Source: CADEED01 sp963711635 (GTDB lineage: Bacteria; Pseudomonadota; Gammaproteobacteria; Steroidobacterales; Steroidobacteraceae). Taken from it: 64,000 nt of DNA. The position numbers were made by a program, and so were the translations under genes. The stretch is from positions 806,001-870,000 of the forward strand of contig CAVQEZ010000005.1 of the NCBI GenBank assembly GCA_963711635.1, read 5' to 3'. Numbering within the stretch: the first letter of the stretch is position 1; each line of letters starts with the position of its first letter. Of the stretch, positions 56,465 to 64,000 are shown one piece after another. The notes beneath the pieces were generated by a model. The model had not been told where the DNA came from and searched no databases. It saw nothing but the letters and a program-made list of their open reading frames with translations.

Positions 56465-57288
56465 GCGAGACTCTCGGCACATGGGTGGATGGAGCCGTGG
56501 CCAGCACGGTTCCCGCCGACGATCGCGGACTGCAGTACGGCGACGGCCTGTCCGAGACCATCCTGTTGCGCGGCGCGGCGCCGCGTTTCTTCGAAGCGCA
56601 CCTGGCGCGGCTGGCGCATGGATGCGCACGGCTCGGAATTGATTTCACGGCCTGGGAGACGCTGCGCGCCGAAGTCGCGCATATCGCCAGCCAGGCGCCG
56701 CCGCTGGCCGTCCTGAAGATCATCGTCACGCGCGGCAGCGGACCCAGGCGTGGCTACGCGCCGCATGGAACGCTCGAGCCGCGACGCGTGCTCATGTTGT
56801 TCGCGGCGCCGGCGATGCCGGCGGTCGCAGAGGGCGTCAGGTTGCGCGTGGCTTCGCTGCGGCTGGGCGAGAACCCCGCGCTCGCAGGCGTCAAGCATCT
56901 GAACCGGCTGGAGAACGTGCTGGCGGCCAGCGAATCCGGCCATGCCGATCACTTCGAGTCCCTGCTGCTCGATACCCGCGACCGCGTGGTCTGCGGCACC
57001 ATGAGCAATGTGTTTGCCGTGCGCGGGGCCAGATTGATCACACCGCGCGTGGACCGCTGTGGCGTCGAGGGCGTGCTGCGCTCGATCGTGCTGCGTGAAG
57101 CGCCGGGGCTGGGTGTTCCCGCGGAACAGGGAAGTCTCACGCTGGATGAGCTGCTCGCCGCAGATGAGGTGTTCATCACCAATGTGCGAATAGGAGTTGT
57201 GCGTGCGCGGAGCGTGGGCCAGCATCACTTTCCCATGAAGGACATCGTGCAGCGGCTGGCCGCCCACATCGAGGCGCTCGATGCGTAA
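56461..57288 (+). CDS. pabC: PabC, aminodeoxychorismate lyase
   Basis: PabC removes pyruvate from aminodeoxychorismate to give p-aminobenzoate. The 275-aa fold-type IV PLP enzyme starts MSETLGTWVDGAVA and has the early DRGLQYGDGLSETILLRG motif, the PLP-lysine region VKHLNRLENVLA near residues 143-154, and the CGTMSNVF segment. It overlaps pabB by four bases. It belongs to the D-amino-acid aminotransferase-like family, where the pabB context decides the assignment. Confidence 0.93.
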   Translation: MSETLGTWVDGAVASTVPADDRGLQYGDGLSETILLRGAAPRFFEAHLARLAHGCARLGIDFTAWETLRAEVAHIASQAPPLAVLKIIVTRGSGPRRGYAPHGTLEPRRVLMLFAAPAMPAVAEGVRLRVASLRLGENPALAGVKHLNRLENVLAASESGHADHFESLLLDTRDRVVCGTMSNVFAVRGARLITPRVDRCGVEGVLRSIVLREAPGLGVPAEQGSLTLDELLAADEVFITNVRIGVVRARSVGQHHFPMKDIVQRLAAHIEALDA

Positions 57289-58318
57289 GCTGCTGCTGGC
57301 GCTCGGACTACTCGTGCTGCTGGCGGCGGGCGCCGCGGCTATCTACTGGCAACGCGGCAGCACCATGATGCAGGCCGCGGGACCGCACCGCGAACCGGTA
57401 ACGCTGGAGGTCAAACCAGGGGCTGCGGTGCGCGCGGTGCTCGCCGAGCTCGACGCCAGGGGCGCACTGGCCGACCGGCGTGCCGTCGAAATCCAGCTGC
57501 GCGTGCGCGGCTGGCCGCAGATCAAGACGGGACGCTACGACATTCCCGCCGGTGCGAGCCCGGCGGAAATCCTGCGCCAGCTGGGCGAGGGCAGGGTGAT
57601 ACTCGAAACGCTCACGGTGGTCGAAGGCTGGACCTACGCCGACATGCGACGCGTGGTCGAAGCGCACCCGCAGCTCAAGGTAACGCTGCGCGGCAGGGAG
57701 GACGCCGAGCTCATGGCGGCCATCGGCCACCCGGGCGAGCATCCGGAGGGCAGGTTTTTCCCCGATACCTACCGCTTTGCGGCAGGCACCACGGACCGCG
57801 ATCTCTATGCGCTGGCCTACCGCAAGATGGCTGAAGCGCTCGCGAGCGCTTGGTCGAAGCGCGCCCCGGACCTGCCGCTCGCGGATTCCTACCAGGCATT
57901 GACGCTGGCCTCCATCGTGGAAAAGGAGACCGGGCTGGCCAGCGAGCGGCCGCGCATCGCGGGCGTGTTCGTCACCCGCCTCAAGCGCAACATGCGCCTG
58001 CAGACCGATCCCACCGTGATCTACGGCATCGGGCCCTCCTACGACGGCAACATCCGCGAACGCGACCTGCGCCGCGACACGCCCTACAACACGTACACGC
58101 GCGCGGGGCTGCCGCCCACGCCCATCGCATTGCCATCGCGCGAGGCCCTCGAGGCGGTGACACATCCGCTCGAAACCGGAGACATTTTCTTCGTGGCCAC
58201 CGGCGCGGGCGATGGCTCGCATGTGTTCTCGTCGACGCTCGAGGCGCACAATGCCGCCGTCGCCCGCTATCTCGCACGATTGAGAGGCCATTCTTTGAAA
58301 GACGAGGGCACACGATGA
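57281..58318 (+). CDS. mltG: MltG, endolytic murein transglycosylase
   Basis: MltG (YceG) cuts nascent glycan strands and sets their length. The 345-aa inner-membrane protein has one TM helix (LLLALGLLVLLAAGAAAIYW, residues 3-22), a LysM-like region, and the catalytic YceG domain with LASIVEKETG (Glu near residue 213) and MRLQTDPTVIYGIGPSYDGNI. The C-terminus includes RAGLPPTPIALPS and the YVARGDGSHVFS-like ATGAGDGSHVFSSTLEAHN. It overlaps pabC by eight bases and tmk by four, as in E. coli and relatives. Confidence 0.95.
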   Translation: MRKLLLALGLLVLLAAGAAAIYWQRGSTMMQAAGPHREPVTLEVKPGAAVRAVLAELDARGALADRRAVEIQLRVRGWPQIKTGRYDIPAGASPAEILRQLGEGRVILETLTVVEGWTYADMRRVVEAHPQLKVTLRGREDAELMAAIGHPGEHPEGRFFPDTYRFAAGTTDRDLYALAYRKMAEALASAWSKRAPDLPLADSYQALTLASIVEKETGLASERPRIAGVFVTRLKRNMRLQTDPTVIYGIGPSYDGNIRERDLRRDTPYNTYTRAGLPPTPIALPSREALEAVTHPLETGDIFFVATGAGDGSHVFSSTLEAHNAAVARYLARLRGHSLKDEGTR

Positions 58319-58962
58319 CGCAAGCGCGCTTCATCACCCTGGAAGGCATGGAAGGTGCCGGCAAGACCACCGTGGCCGATCGCATCACGCAGTCGCTGCG
58401 CGCGCGTGGCATCACCGTGCATGCCACGCGCGAGCCGGGCGGCACCAAGCTCGCCGAGCGTATTCGCGGCGTGGTGCTCGACCGCGGCGAAGAGCACATC
58501 AGCGCCACCGCCGAGATGCTGCTGATGTTCGGCGCCCGCCAGGTGCACATCGACAACCTGATCCGCCCGGCACTGTCGCGCGGGGAATGGGTGCTGTGTG
58601 ATCGCTTCACCGACGCCACGCATGCCTATCAGGGCGGTGGCCGTGGCGTCGATCGCTCGCTCATCGACCGCATCGCGCAGGCCGTGCACGGCGATCTCAT
58701 GCCCGATTGCACCCTGCTACTGGACGTGCCGGTCCGTGTGGGCCTGGAACGCATGCAGGCGCGGCGCGGTGCCGTCGATCGCTTCGAAGTGGAGTCCGCG
58801 CAGTTTTTCGATCGCGTGCGCACGCGTTACCTCGAACTCGCGCATGCAGCGCCGGGCCGCTTTCGCATCATCGATGCCACGCAGTCCGTGGACCAGGTGG
58901 CGGCCGCGGCCGTCGCCGCGCTGGAGAAGGCCGTAGGTCTCGAACCGGCTGCAACGCGATGA
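58315..58962 (+). CDS. tmk: Thymidylate kinase
   Basis: Tmk phosphorylates dTMP to dTDP. The 215-aa enzyme has the P-loop LEGMEGAGKTT (9-19), the DR motif CDRFTDATHAYQGGGRG near residue 95, and a LID region RMQARRGAVDRFE near residue 146. The P-loop carries no basic residue at the second x position, and a LID Arg is present, as in the type II enzymes of E. coli. It overlaps mltG and holB. Confidence 0.96.
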   Translation: MTQARFITLEGMEGAGKTTVADRITQSLRARGITVHATREPGGTKLAERIRGVVLDRGEEHISATAEMLLMFGARQVHIDNLIRPALSRGEWVLCDRFTDATHAYQGGGRGVDRSLIDRIAQAVHGDLMPDCTLLLDVPVRVGLERMQARRGAVDRFEVESAQFFDRVRTRYLELAHAAPGRFRIIDATQSVDQVAAAAVAALEKAVGLEPAATR

Positions 58963-59903
58963 ACGTGGCGCAGGCAACCTGGTTCGAAGGTCCGCAGCGT
59001 GACATCGCCGCGGCCCTGGCCGCCGGTCGGCTCGCACATGGACTCCTGATTCACGAAGATCCGGGCGCCGGTGGCCTCGAATTCGCACGCTGGATCGCGC
59101 AGCTGGTCAACTGCCGCGAACCCAAACGCGCACCTTGTGGCGAATGCCAGCAATGCCGCTGGATCCTGGCCGATCAACACCCCGACGTGACGCGCCTTTC
59201 ACCGGAAGGCGAGTCCTCGCAGATTCTCATCCAGGCGGTACGCGACCTGGCGGCCGATCTCTCGCTCACGGCGCATGGCAGCGGCTACAAGGTGGCCATC
59301 GTGACGCCCGCCGAAGCGATGAATGTGTTCGCCGCCAATGCGCTGTTGAAGACCCTCGAAGAACCGCCGGCGCGCACTCTCATCATTCTGGTCAGCAGCC
59401 AGCCCTCGCGCCTGTTGGCGACGCTGCGCAGCCGCTGCTCGCGCGTGCGCCTGGTGGGCCCGACGCGCGCCGAAGCGGTGCAATTCCTGGAAGCGGCGCG
59501 CGGCGCGGGTCCGTGGAACGACGCGCTCGCGGCCTCGGGCGCGGGTCCGTTTGCGCTGCTCGACGCCGATCCCGCTGCGCTGGCCCAGCTGCGCGGCGAC
59601 ACCGTCGCCACGATGAACGACATTGGCAGCGGCCAAATGCAGCCGCCGGCCGTGGCCGATCGCTGGGCGCGCGGCGACATTGCGGTGCGCCTGGCATGCC
59701 TTGAGAGCTGGGTCACAGAACGCATCCTGGAAAACGCGGGAATCCGCGACGTAACGCACTTGTCAGGGGCGGGCGGGGCACCGAATATATGTCGCCTATT
59801 CGAGCTCTCGGACGCCATTCGCGACATGCGCAAGCTTGCCCACACATCGATCAACAAGACCATGGCGGTTGAAACGCTGCTGTGGCGCTGGGCGAAGCAA
59901 TGA
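58959..59903 (+). CDS. holB: DNA polymerase III delta prime subunit
   Basis: The 314-aa protein is the delta' subunit of the clamp loader. The AAA+ fold lacks a functional P-loop (HEDPGAGGLEFARW replaces GxxxxGK), as in E. coli HolB. The zinc-binding cysteines are in CREPKRAPCGECQQC (residues 52-66), and sensor-1-like TLIILVSSQPSRLLATLRSRC marks the Arg finger region. It sits between tmk and pilZ, the standard place. Confidence 0.92.
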   Translation: MNVAQATWFEGPQRDIAAALAAGRLAHGLLIHEDPGAGGLEFARWIAQLVNCREPKRAPCGECQQCRWILADQHPDVTRLSPEGESSQILIQAVRDLAADLSLTAHGSGYKVAIVTPAEAMNVFAANALLKTLEEPPARTLIILVSSQPSRLLATLRSRCSRVRLVGPTRAEAVQFLEAARGAGPWNDALAASGAGPFALLDADPAALAQLRGDTVATMNDIGSGQMQPPAVADRWARGDIAVRLACLESWVTERILENAGIRDVTHLSGAGGAPNICRLFELSDAIRDMRKLAHTSINKTMAVETLLWRWAKQ

Positions 59904-60268
59904 GCGAGGGTCGAACCGGTCGTACCGGCGCCAACAAGCCGGGTCTGCTCACGCTCACCATCAAGGACAAGAGCGCGCTGTACCTGGCATACATGCCCTT
60001 CGTGAAAAACGGCGGGTTGTTCATTCCCACCAACAGCAATTACCGCCTCGGCGACGAGGTGTTCATGCTGCTGAATCTCATGGGTGAGGACGAGAAATTG
60101 CCGGTGGCCGGTCGCGTGATCTGGCTGACGCCGAAGGGCGCGCAGGGCAAACGCACCGCCGGCATCGGCGTGCAGTTCTCCGACCAGGACCGCGGCCAGA
60201 CGCAGAAGAAGATCGAGACCTATCTAGCCGGCGCGCTCGCGGGCGACAAAGCCACGCACACGATGTAG
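59900..60268 (+). CDS. pilZ: PilZ, type IV pilus assembly protein
   Basis: The 122-aa PilZ-domain protein belongs to the type IV pilus PilZ branch that lacks c-di-GMP-binding residues. It has no RxxxR at the N-terminus and the domain reads GGLFIPTNSNYRLGDEVFMLLNLMGE, then KRTAGIGVQFSDQDRGQTQKKIETYLAG. This form acts with PilB and FimX-like proteins. The start overlaps the holB stop by four bases. In Pseudomonas tatD follows; here a convergent gene follows instead. Confidence 0.92.
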   Translation: MSEGRTGRTGANKPGLLTLTIKDKSALYLAYMPFVKNGGLFIPTNSNYRLGDEVFMLLNLMGEDEKLPVAGRVIWLTPKGAQGKRTAGIGVQFSDQDRGQTQKKIETYLAGALAGDKATHTM

Positions 60269-60292
60269 CGGCGGGCCGCCGCGGCCGCGCAC

Positions 60293-61276
60293 CTACTCCG
60301 GTTCCGTAATTTCGAATCCCTCGGCGCGCAAAGTCGCCAGATAGCCATCGGGTGCAAAAAGCTCCGACATCGGCACCACGGCCATCGTGCGCCGGTTGTT
60401 TTTCAGCGCGCGCTTCGCCGCGGCCAACCACGATTGGGTACGCCGGAGTTTGTAATTCGCGGCCTGCCGTTCACCACCGTGCATCGCCGCGGCACATGCG
60501 CCCGCGCGGAAACCATCGCGCGAAAACGAGAACGCGGGGACCAGCTGGCGCAATGCGCCGATGTCACCCACGGACCAGGCATTGGCGAGGCGCCGAACGC
60601 CGCCGCCCCCGTCTCCGATCACTCCGACGAGCTGCTCGAGGCACGTGACATTCGAGGCGTCCTGCCAGTTCCGCAGCCGTTCATCGAAGCCGATCTCGGG
60701 CGCTGCAAAGTAAGTGGTCTTGATGCGACTCCTGCGCGCGAGCTGCGCCACCGAGAACCTGGCGCTGAATGCTTTCATGTCCATGGATTCCATGGCACTC
60801 ACGACCAGTCGATTGGTCGCGGCGAAGGGACGCAGATCTTCCAATTCAGGTGCGTGGAACCTCCGCGCCGTGGCCGCCACCCGCTTGTGGAGCTCCGGTG
60901 AAATGACATCTTTCAGCTTCACGCCGTCCGGCAGCTTCTCGGCATAGGCCAACCGGCGGGTGTCGTTATTGCCCGCGCGCCAATACCCGGAAAAGTCGAG
61001 CAGCAGTTCCTGCGAGTTGCCCAACAGGGTTTCAAATCTCTTCGATCGCCACTTCACCTTGCGCGGATAAGGGGATATCTCGCCGAGTATCCACATCGCG
61101 TGCTCGCCGGACGACACCTTCCAGAGAGCCGGACCCGGTTGCTCGCCGAGCACCAGCACCACTTCCATCCCCGTGTCGTCGATTTCGGGCGATATGCTGT
61201 CGGGGTCCGCCTGGTTCGCCCCGGCAAGTCCCGCGAGAAACAGCAGGGCGATGGCCAACATGCAGCTTCGATTCAC
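60293..61276 (-). CDS. TraB/GumN family exported protein
   Basis: The 327-aa protein has a signal peptide (MNRSCMLAIALLFLAGLAGANQ). The mature region has ALWKVSSGEHAMWILGEISPYPRKVKWRS, which resembles the GxxH motif region of TraB/GumN proteins; the canonical His is not plainly placed here (ILGEISP). Two distant Cys (TCLEQL and GACAAAM) are present. TraB/GumN relatives are predicted metal-dependent proteases of the TIKI group. The substrate is unknown. It is transcribed toward pilZ and stands alone. Confidence 0.75.
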   Translation of the reverse strand: MNRSCMLAIALLFLAGLAGANQADPDSISPEIDDTGMEVVLVLGEQPGPALWKVSSGEHAMWILGEISPYPRKVKWRSKRFETLLGNSQELLLDFSGYWRAGNNDTRRLAYAEKLPDGVKLKDVISPELHKRVAATARRFHAPELEDLRPFAATNRLVVSAMESMDMKAFSARFSVAQLARRSRIKTTYFAAPEIGFDERLRNWQDASNVTCLEQLVGVIGDGGGGVRRLANAWSVGDIGALRQLVPAFSFSRDGFRAGACAAAMHGGERQAANYKLRRTQSWLAAAKRALKNNRRTMAVVPMSELFAPDGYLATLRAEGFEITEPE

Positions 61277-61328
61277 GGGCGGGTTACTGGCGTCGATGCC
61301 GCACTTTCGCCATTGACGAAAAGCAGAT

Positions 61329-62402
61329 TCAGCCCGGCCTGCGCATCGGCAGGTTCGACGTCGTGATTCCGCCTTTCAGCACGTAGGCGTCGAATCCGCG
61401 CTCCGACAGAATGAATGCCGCGGCCGATGATCGCCGCCCCGTATCGCACACGACCACGTAGGGCGTCTTTCGGTCGATCGCATTGAGCTTGAGCCGCACG
61501 AAGTAGAGCGGGATGTTGATCGAATTTTCGATGGCGAGGTTCTGATATTCAGACGGCAGCCGCACGTCCAGCCACTGTCCCTTGTTCTGGATGATCTTCA
61601 GCGCCTGCTGCTCGTCGACCCAGCGCAGCAGCGGCTCGTGCATCAGGTCGCGGAAGTCCTGCTTGTTGAGCCGCATGAGCGCGCCGTCGGTAAGCATGGT
61701 GATCGTGGCATTGCGCTTGGCTTCGGCGATCAGCGCTTCTTCGCCGAAGGTCTCACCGACGCCAAGCTCGGCCAGTTTGATGCCCTTCTGGTTGAGCGGC
61801 GATTCGCGTGTCACCAGGCAGCGGCCCTTGACGATGGCGTAGAAAAAATCACCTTCATCACCCTGCTTGATGACGACTTCGCCGGCGCGGTACTGGTGGC
61901 GGCTCATGCGCATGAATATGGCCTGCAGGTTGGCAGGCGGAATGCGATGAAACGCCTTGGTCTGCAGCAGCGTGGTCATCCAGTCGTTGTCGTCGTTGCC
62001 GCCACCGAACGACGCCTGCAGCTCGCCGACTTCGTAGCTGCCGGTCTGGTCCCAGGTGATCATGACGTCCAGCAAATCGGAATCGATGGCCAGGTAATCG
62101 ACGTCCTCGACGGCACGCGCCGTGACCTTGCGCGGCACGCTCTGGTTGAGCGGCGCACGCGCGTCGGCACTGCCGCCTTCGATCATGCCGATGGTGCGGC
62201 CGTGTTCGCTGAGCTCCACCAGCCCCTTGACCACCCAGATGGTGCGCTTGTCGGTATCGCCCTCCTTGAACAGCGTGCGGCCGGAGGTCATTTCCTTGAC
62301 GGTGACTTTCTTGGCGAGCGCGTGCAGATTTTCCCGCTTCATGCCTTCGAGCGGGGTCAGGGAGCGCAGCAGTTCCACGCTGACTTCTTGGGAATCGGAC
62401 AT
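61329..62402 (-). CDS. Cyclic nucleotide-binding domain protein with a C-terminal rhodanese domain
   Basis: The 357-aa protein has two cNMP-binding-type domains. The first (about 20-115) shows GRTLFKEGDTDKRTIWVVKG and a degenerate phosphate cassette. The second (about 145-265) shows EVVIKQGDEGDFFYAIVKGRC and GVGETFGEEALIAEAKRNATIT, the phosphate cassette with Arg. A rhodanese domain (about 270-357) follows with the active Cys in VVCDTGRRSSAAA. The CxxGxRS loop suggests real sulfur- or phosphate-transfer capability. There is no HTH, so it is not a CRP-type DNA binder. It probably senses a nucleotide and acts on a partner. Confidence 0.88.
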   Translation of the reverse strand: MSDSQEVSVELLRSLTPLEGMKRENLHALAKKVTVKEMTSGRTLFKEGDTDKRTIWVVKGLVELSEHGRTIGMIEGGSADARAPLNQSVPRKVTARAVEDVDYLAIDSDLLDVMITWDQTGSYEVGELQASFGGGNDDNDWMTTLLQTKAFHRIPPANLQAIFMRMSRHQYRAGEVVIKQGDEGDFFYAIVKGRCLVTRESPLNQKGIKLAELGVGETFGEEALIAEAKRNATITMLTDGALMRLNKQDFRDLMHEPLLRWVDEQQALKIIQNKGQWLDVRLPSEYQNLAIENSINIPLYFVRLKLNAIDRKTPYVVVCDTGRRSSAAAFILSERGFDAYVLKGGITTSNLPMRRPG

Positions 62403-62434
62403 GCGCCAGATGCTAGCACGCCATGTCGTATGGC

Positions 62435-64000
62435 TCAGGCGTTGCGGACCGCCGACCATCCTTTGTCGGGAGTGAAACGCGCACCATGCGCACGCGCGAG
62501 TTCTTCGAGCCGTGCGACCACCGCATCGACGCCGCGTTTGCGTGCATAGGTCAGCGGGCCCCCGCGAAATGGTGCGAATCCGGAGCCGAAAATCACGCCG
62601 GCGTCGACGAGGTCGGCATCGGTCACGATGCGCTCGCGCAATACCGCAGCGCATTCATTGGCCAGCGCCAGGATCAGGCGATCTTCCAGATCGGCGGGAG
62701 GCTCGGCCGGAGGCGTGGATTTCACCGCTTTGCCATCGCGCCACACATAGAAACCTTCACCGCTCTTGCGGCCGAGTTTCTTCGCCGCGATGAGCGCGTC
62801 CAGTCGTGAAGTGTCCGGGCGCTGCTTGTTCAGCGCGGCACTCACGATTTCGCCCACGTGTTTGCAGACGTCGAGGCCCACCACGTCCGCGAGCTCCACG
62901 GGCCCCATCGGCATGCCGTAGCGCAGCGCCGCTTCGTCGATGGTTTCGATCGGGATGCCATCCTGCAGCGCGAACATGGCCTCGTACAGATACGGCACCA
63001 GCACGCGGTTCACGAGGAAGCCCGGCGAGCTCTTGCAGGGCAGGGGCAACTTGTCGATCTTGCGCGCGAAGGCAATGGCCTTCTGAATCGACTCCTCGCT
63101 GCTGGTCTCGCCGCGCACGATTTCCACCAGTGGCAGCTGCGAGACGGGATTGAAGAAATGCACGCCGACCAGCCTGCCGGGGTCCGGCAGCCTGTCGTCC
63201 AGCTGCTCGAGCATGATGGACGAGGTGTTGGTGGCGAGAATGGCGCTGGACTTCATGCGCGGCTCGACCCGCGCGAACAGCTCGTGCTTGGCGTCGGCGT
63301 TCTCGAAGATGGCCTCGATGATGATGTCGGCACCGGGCACGCCATCTCCGGCGACGTCCGCGGTGATGCGCGTCATGAGCTCACCGGCCTTGACCGGATC
63401 CTTGAGCCGCTTGGTGAAGGCCTCGCGCGCGCGGCCCAGCGCAGGTTCGATGAACTTGAGCTCACGGTCCTGCAGGGTCACATTGAGCCCACGCTGTGCG
63501 CACCAGGCTGCGATGTCGCCACCCATGACGCCGGCGCCGACCACGTGCACGCGCTCCATCGGCAACTTCGTCTTGCCGCCCAGATTCTTGAGCCGCTCCT
63601 GCAGCGAGAACACCCGCACCAGGTTGCGCGAGGTTTCGCCCACCATGAGCGTGGCGATGGAGTGCGCTTCGGCGCGATAGGCACTCTCGCCATGCGCGCC
63701 ATGGCGCGACCACAGATCGATGATGGCGTAGGGGGCCGGGTAATGTTCGGGACGCGCCTTCGCGCGTACCTGCGCGACCAGGGTCTTGCGCACGAAGCCG
63801 CGCACCAGCGGCCACGACAACACGCGATCCAGCAAGGGCGCGCGGCGTGGCTTGGGCTGGCGCGCGATGAGCTCGCGTGCCGCGGCCTCGCCGTCGGCGG
63901 GAAACACCAGGCGGTCGACGAATCCGGCGCGCCGGGCCTGATCGGCACGCAGCGTCTTGCCGGTCAGCATCATCTGCATCGCGGCGCGAACGCCGGCGAG
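62435..64000 (-). CDS. 3-hydroxyacyl-CoA dehydrogenase/enoyl-CoA hydratase (FadJ/FadB-type), 5' end outside the window
   Basis: The reading frame is open through the right edge, so the N-terminal part is missing. The last part of the hydratase domain is seen (MLTGKTLRADQARRAGFVDRL). The NAD domain has HVVGAGVMGGDIAAWCAQRG, ILATNTSSI and RLVGVHFFNPVSQLPLVEI with the catalytic His. The C-terminal domain has SPGFLVNRVLVPYLYEA, SGEGFYVWRDG and FAPFRGGPLTYARKRG. It carries out the second and third steps of beta-oxidation. It reduces NAD and would depend on acyl-CoA dehydrogenases that use ETF. No thiolase gene follows it here. Confidence 0.9.
   Translation of the reverse strand, partial: LAGVRAAMQMMLTGKTLRADQARRAGFVDRLVFPADGEAAARELIARQPKPRRAPLLDRVLSWPLVRGFVRKTLVAQVRAKARPEHYPAPYAIIDLWSRHGAHGESAYRAEAHSIATLMVGETSRNLVRVFSLQERLKNLGGKTKLPMERVHVVGAGVMGGDIAAWCAQRGLNVTLQDRELKFIEPALGRAREAFTKRLKDPVKAGELMTRITADVAGDGVPGADIIIEAIFENADAKHELFARVEPRMKSSAILATNTSSIMLEQLDDRLPDPGRLVGVHFFNPVSQLPLVEIVRGETSSEESIQKAIAFARKIDKLPLPCKSSPGFLVNRVLVPYLYEAMFALQDGIPIETIDEAALRYGMPMGPVELADVVGLDVCKHVGEIVSAALNKQRPDTSRLDALIAAKKLGRKSGEGFYVWRDGKAVKSTPPAEPPADLEDRLILALANECAAVLRERIVTDADLVDAGVIFGSGFAPFRGGPLTYARKRGVDAVVARLEELARAHGARFTPDKGWSAVRNA

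Overview
This 64 kb window is chromosomal core DNA of a GC-rich gammaproteobacterium. The gene orders point to the Xanthomonadales/Nevskiales/Steroidobacter side of the class: a TrpR-like (YerC) gene heads a complete his operon, a SAM-I riboswitch precedes metX-metB, ilvC is joined to the leu genes, and the fab-pabC-mltG-tmk-holB-pilZ string is present. This placement is inference; there is no rRNA in the window. I saw no tRNA, phage, CRISPR array or intact insertion sequence.

Layout. 1-8 kb (minus): a partial exported protein, then yerC-hisG-hisD-hisC-hisB-hisH-hisA-hisF-hisIE. 8-10.5 kb (plus): SAM riboswitch, metX, metB. 10.5-13 kb (minus): DUF899 protein, a Tat-type degenerate SDR, an exported unknown. 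13-20 kb (minus): ilvC-leuA-ilvE-leuC-leuD-leuB behind an attenuator whose short leader peptide is rich in Val, Leu and Ile. 20-24.4 kb (plus): M17 aminopeptidase, an MFS permease with a broken frame, ilvD. 24.5-29.7 kb (plus): tonB-exbB-exbD-exbD and two paralogous periplasmic TPR genes. 29.8-34.2 kb: CaiB-type CoA-transferase (minus), HMG-CoA lyase and peroxiredoxin (plus), etfBA (minus). 34.2-39 kb (plus): peptide ABC transporter and an AlaA-type aminotransferase. 39-45 kb (plus): an AddB-like/AddA-like nuclease-helicase pair. 45-51 kb (minus): type II secretion gspG to gspN, with a rhomboid protease divergent from them. 51.6-60.3 kb (plus): fabD-fabG-acpP-fabF-pabB-pabC-mltG-tmk-holB-pilZ. 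60.3-64 kb (minus): TraB/GumN protein, a cNMP-binding/rhodanese protein, and the C-terminal part of a FadJ/FadB-type enzyme.

The main theme is amino-acid supply (His, Met, Leu/Ile/Val) under three different kinds of control readable in the DNA: a TrpR-operator-like palindrome on the his promoter, a SAM-I riboswitch for methionine, and ribosome-mediated attenuation for ilv/leu. Envelope functions form a second theme: TonB energy transduction with dedicated TPR proteins, type II secretion, and a rhomboid protease.

Four otherwise intact genes carry six single-base frame breaks. Every break is an apparent +1 insertion, which suggests a base-level sequence problem rather than real gene decay. hisF lacks a standard start codon and seems to begin at ATT.
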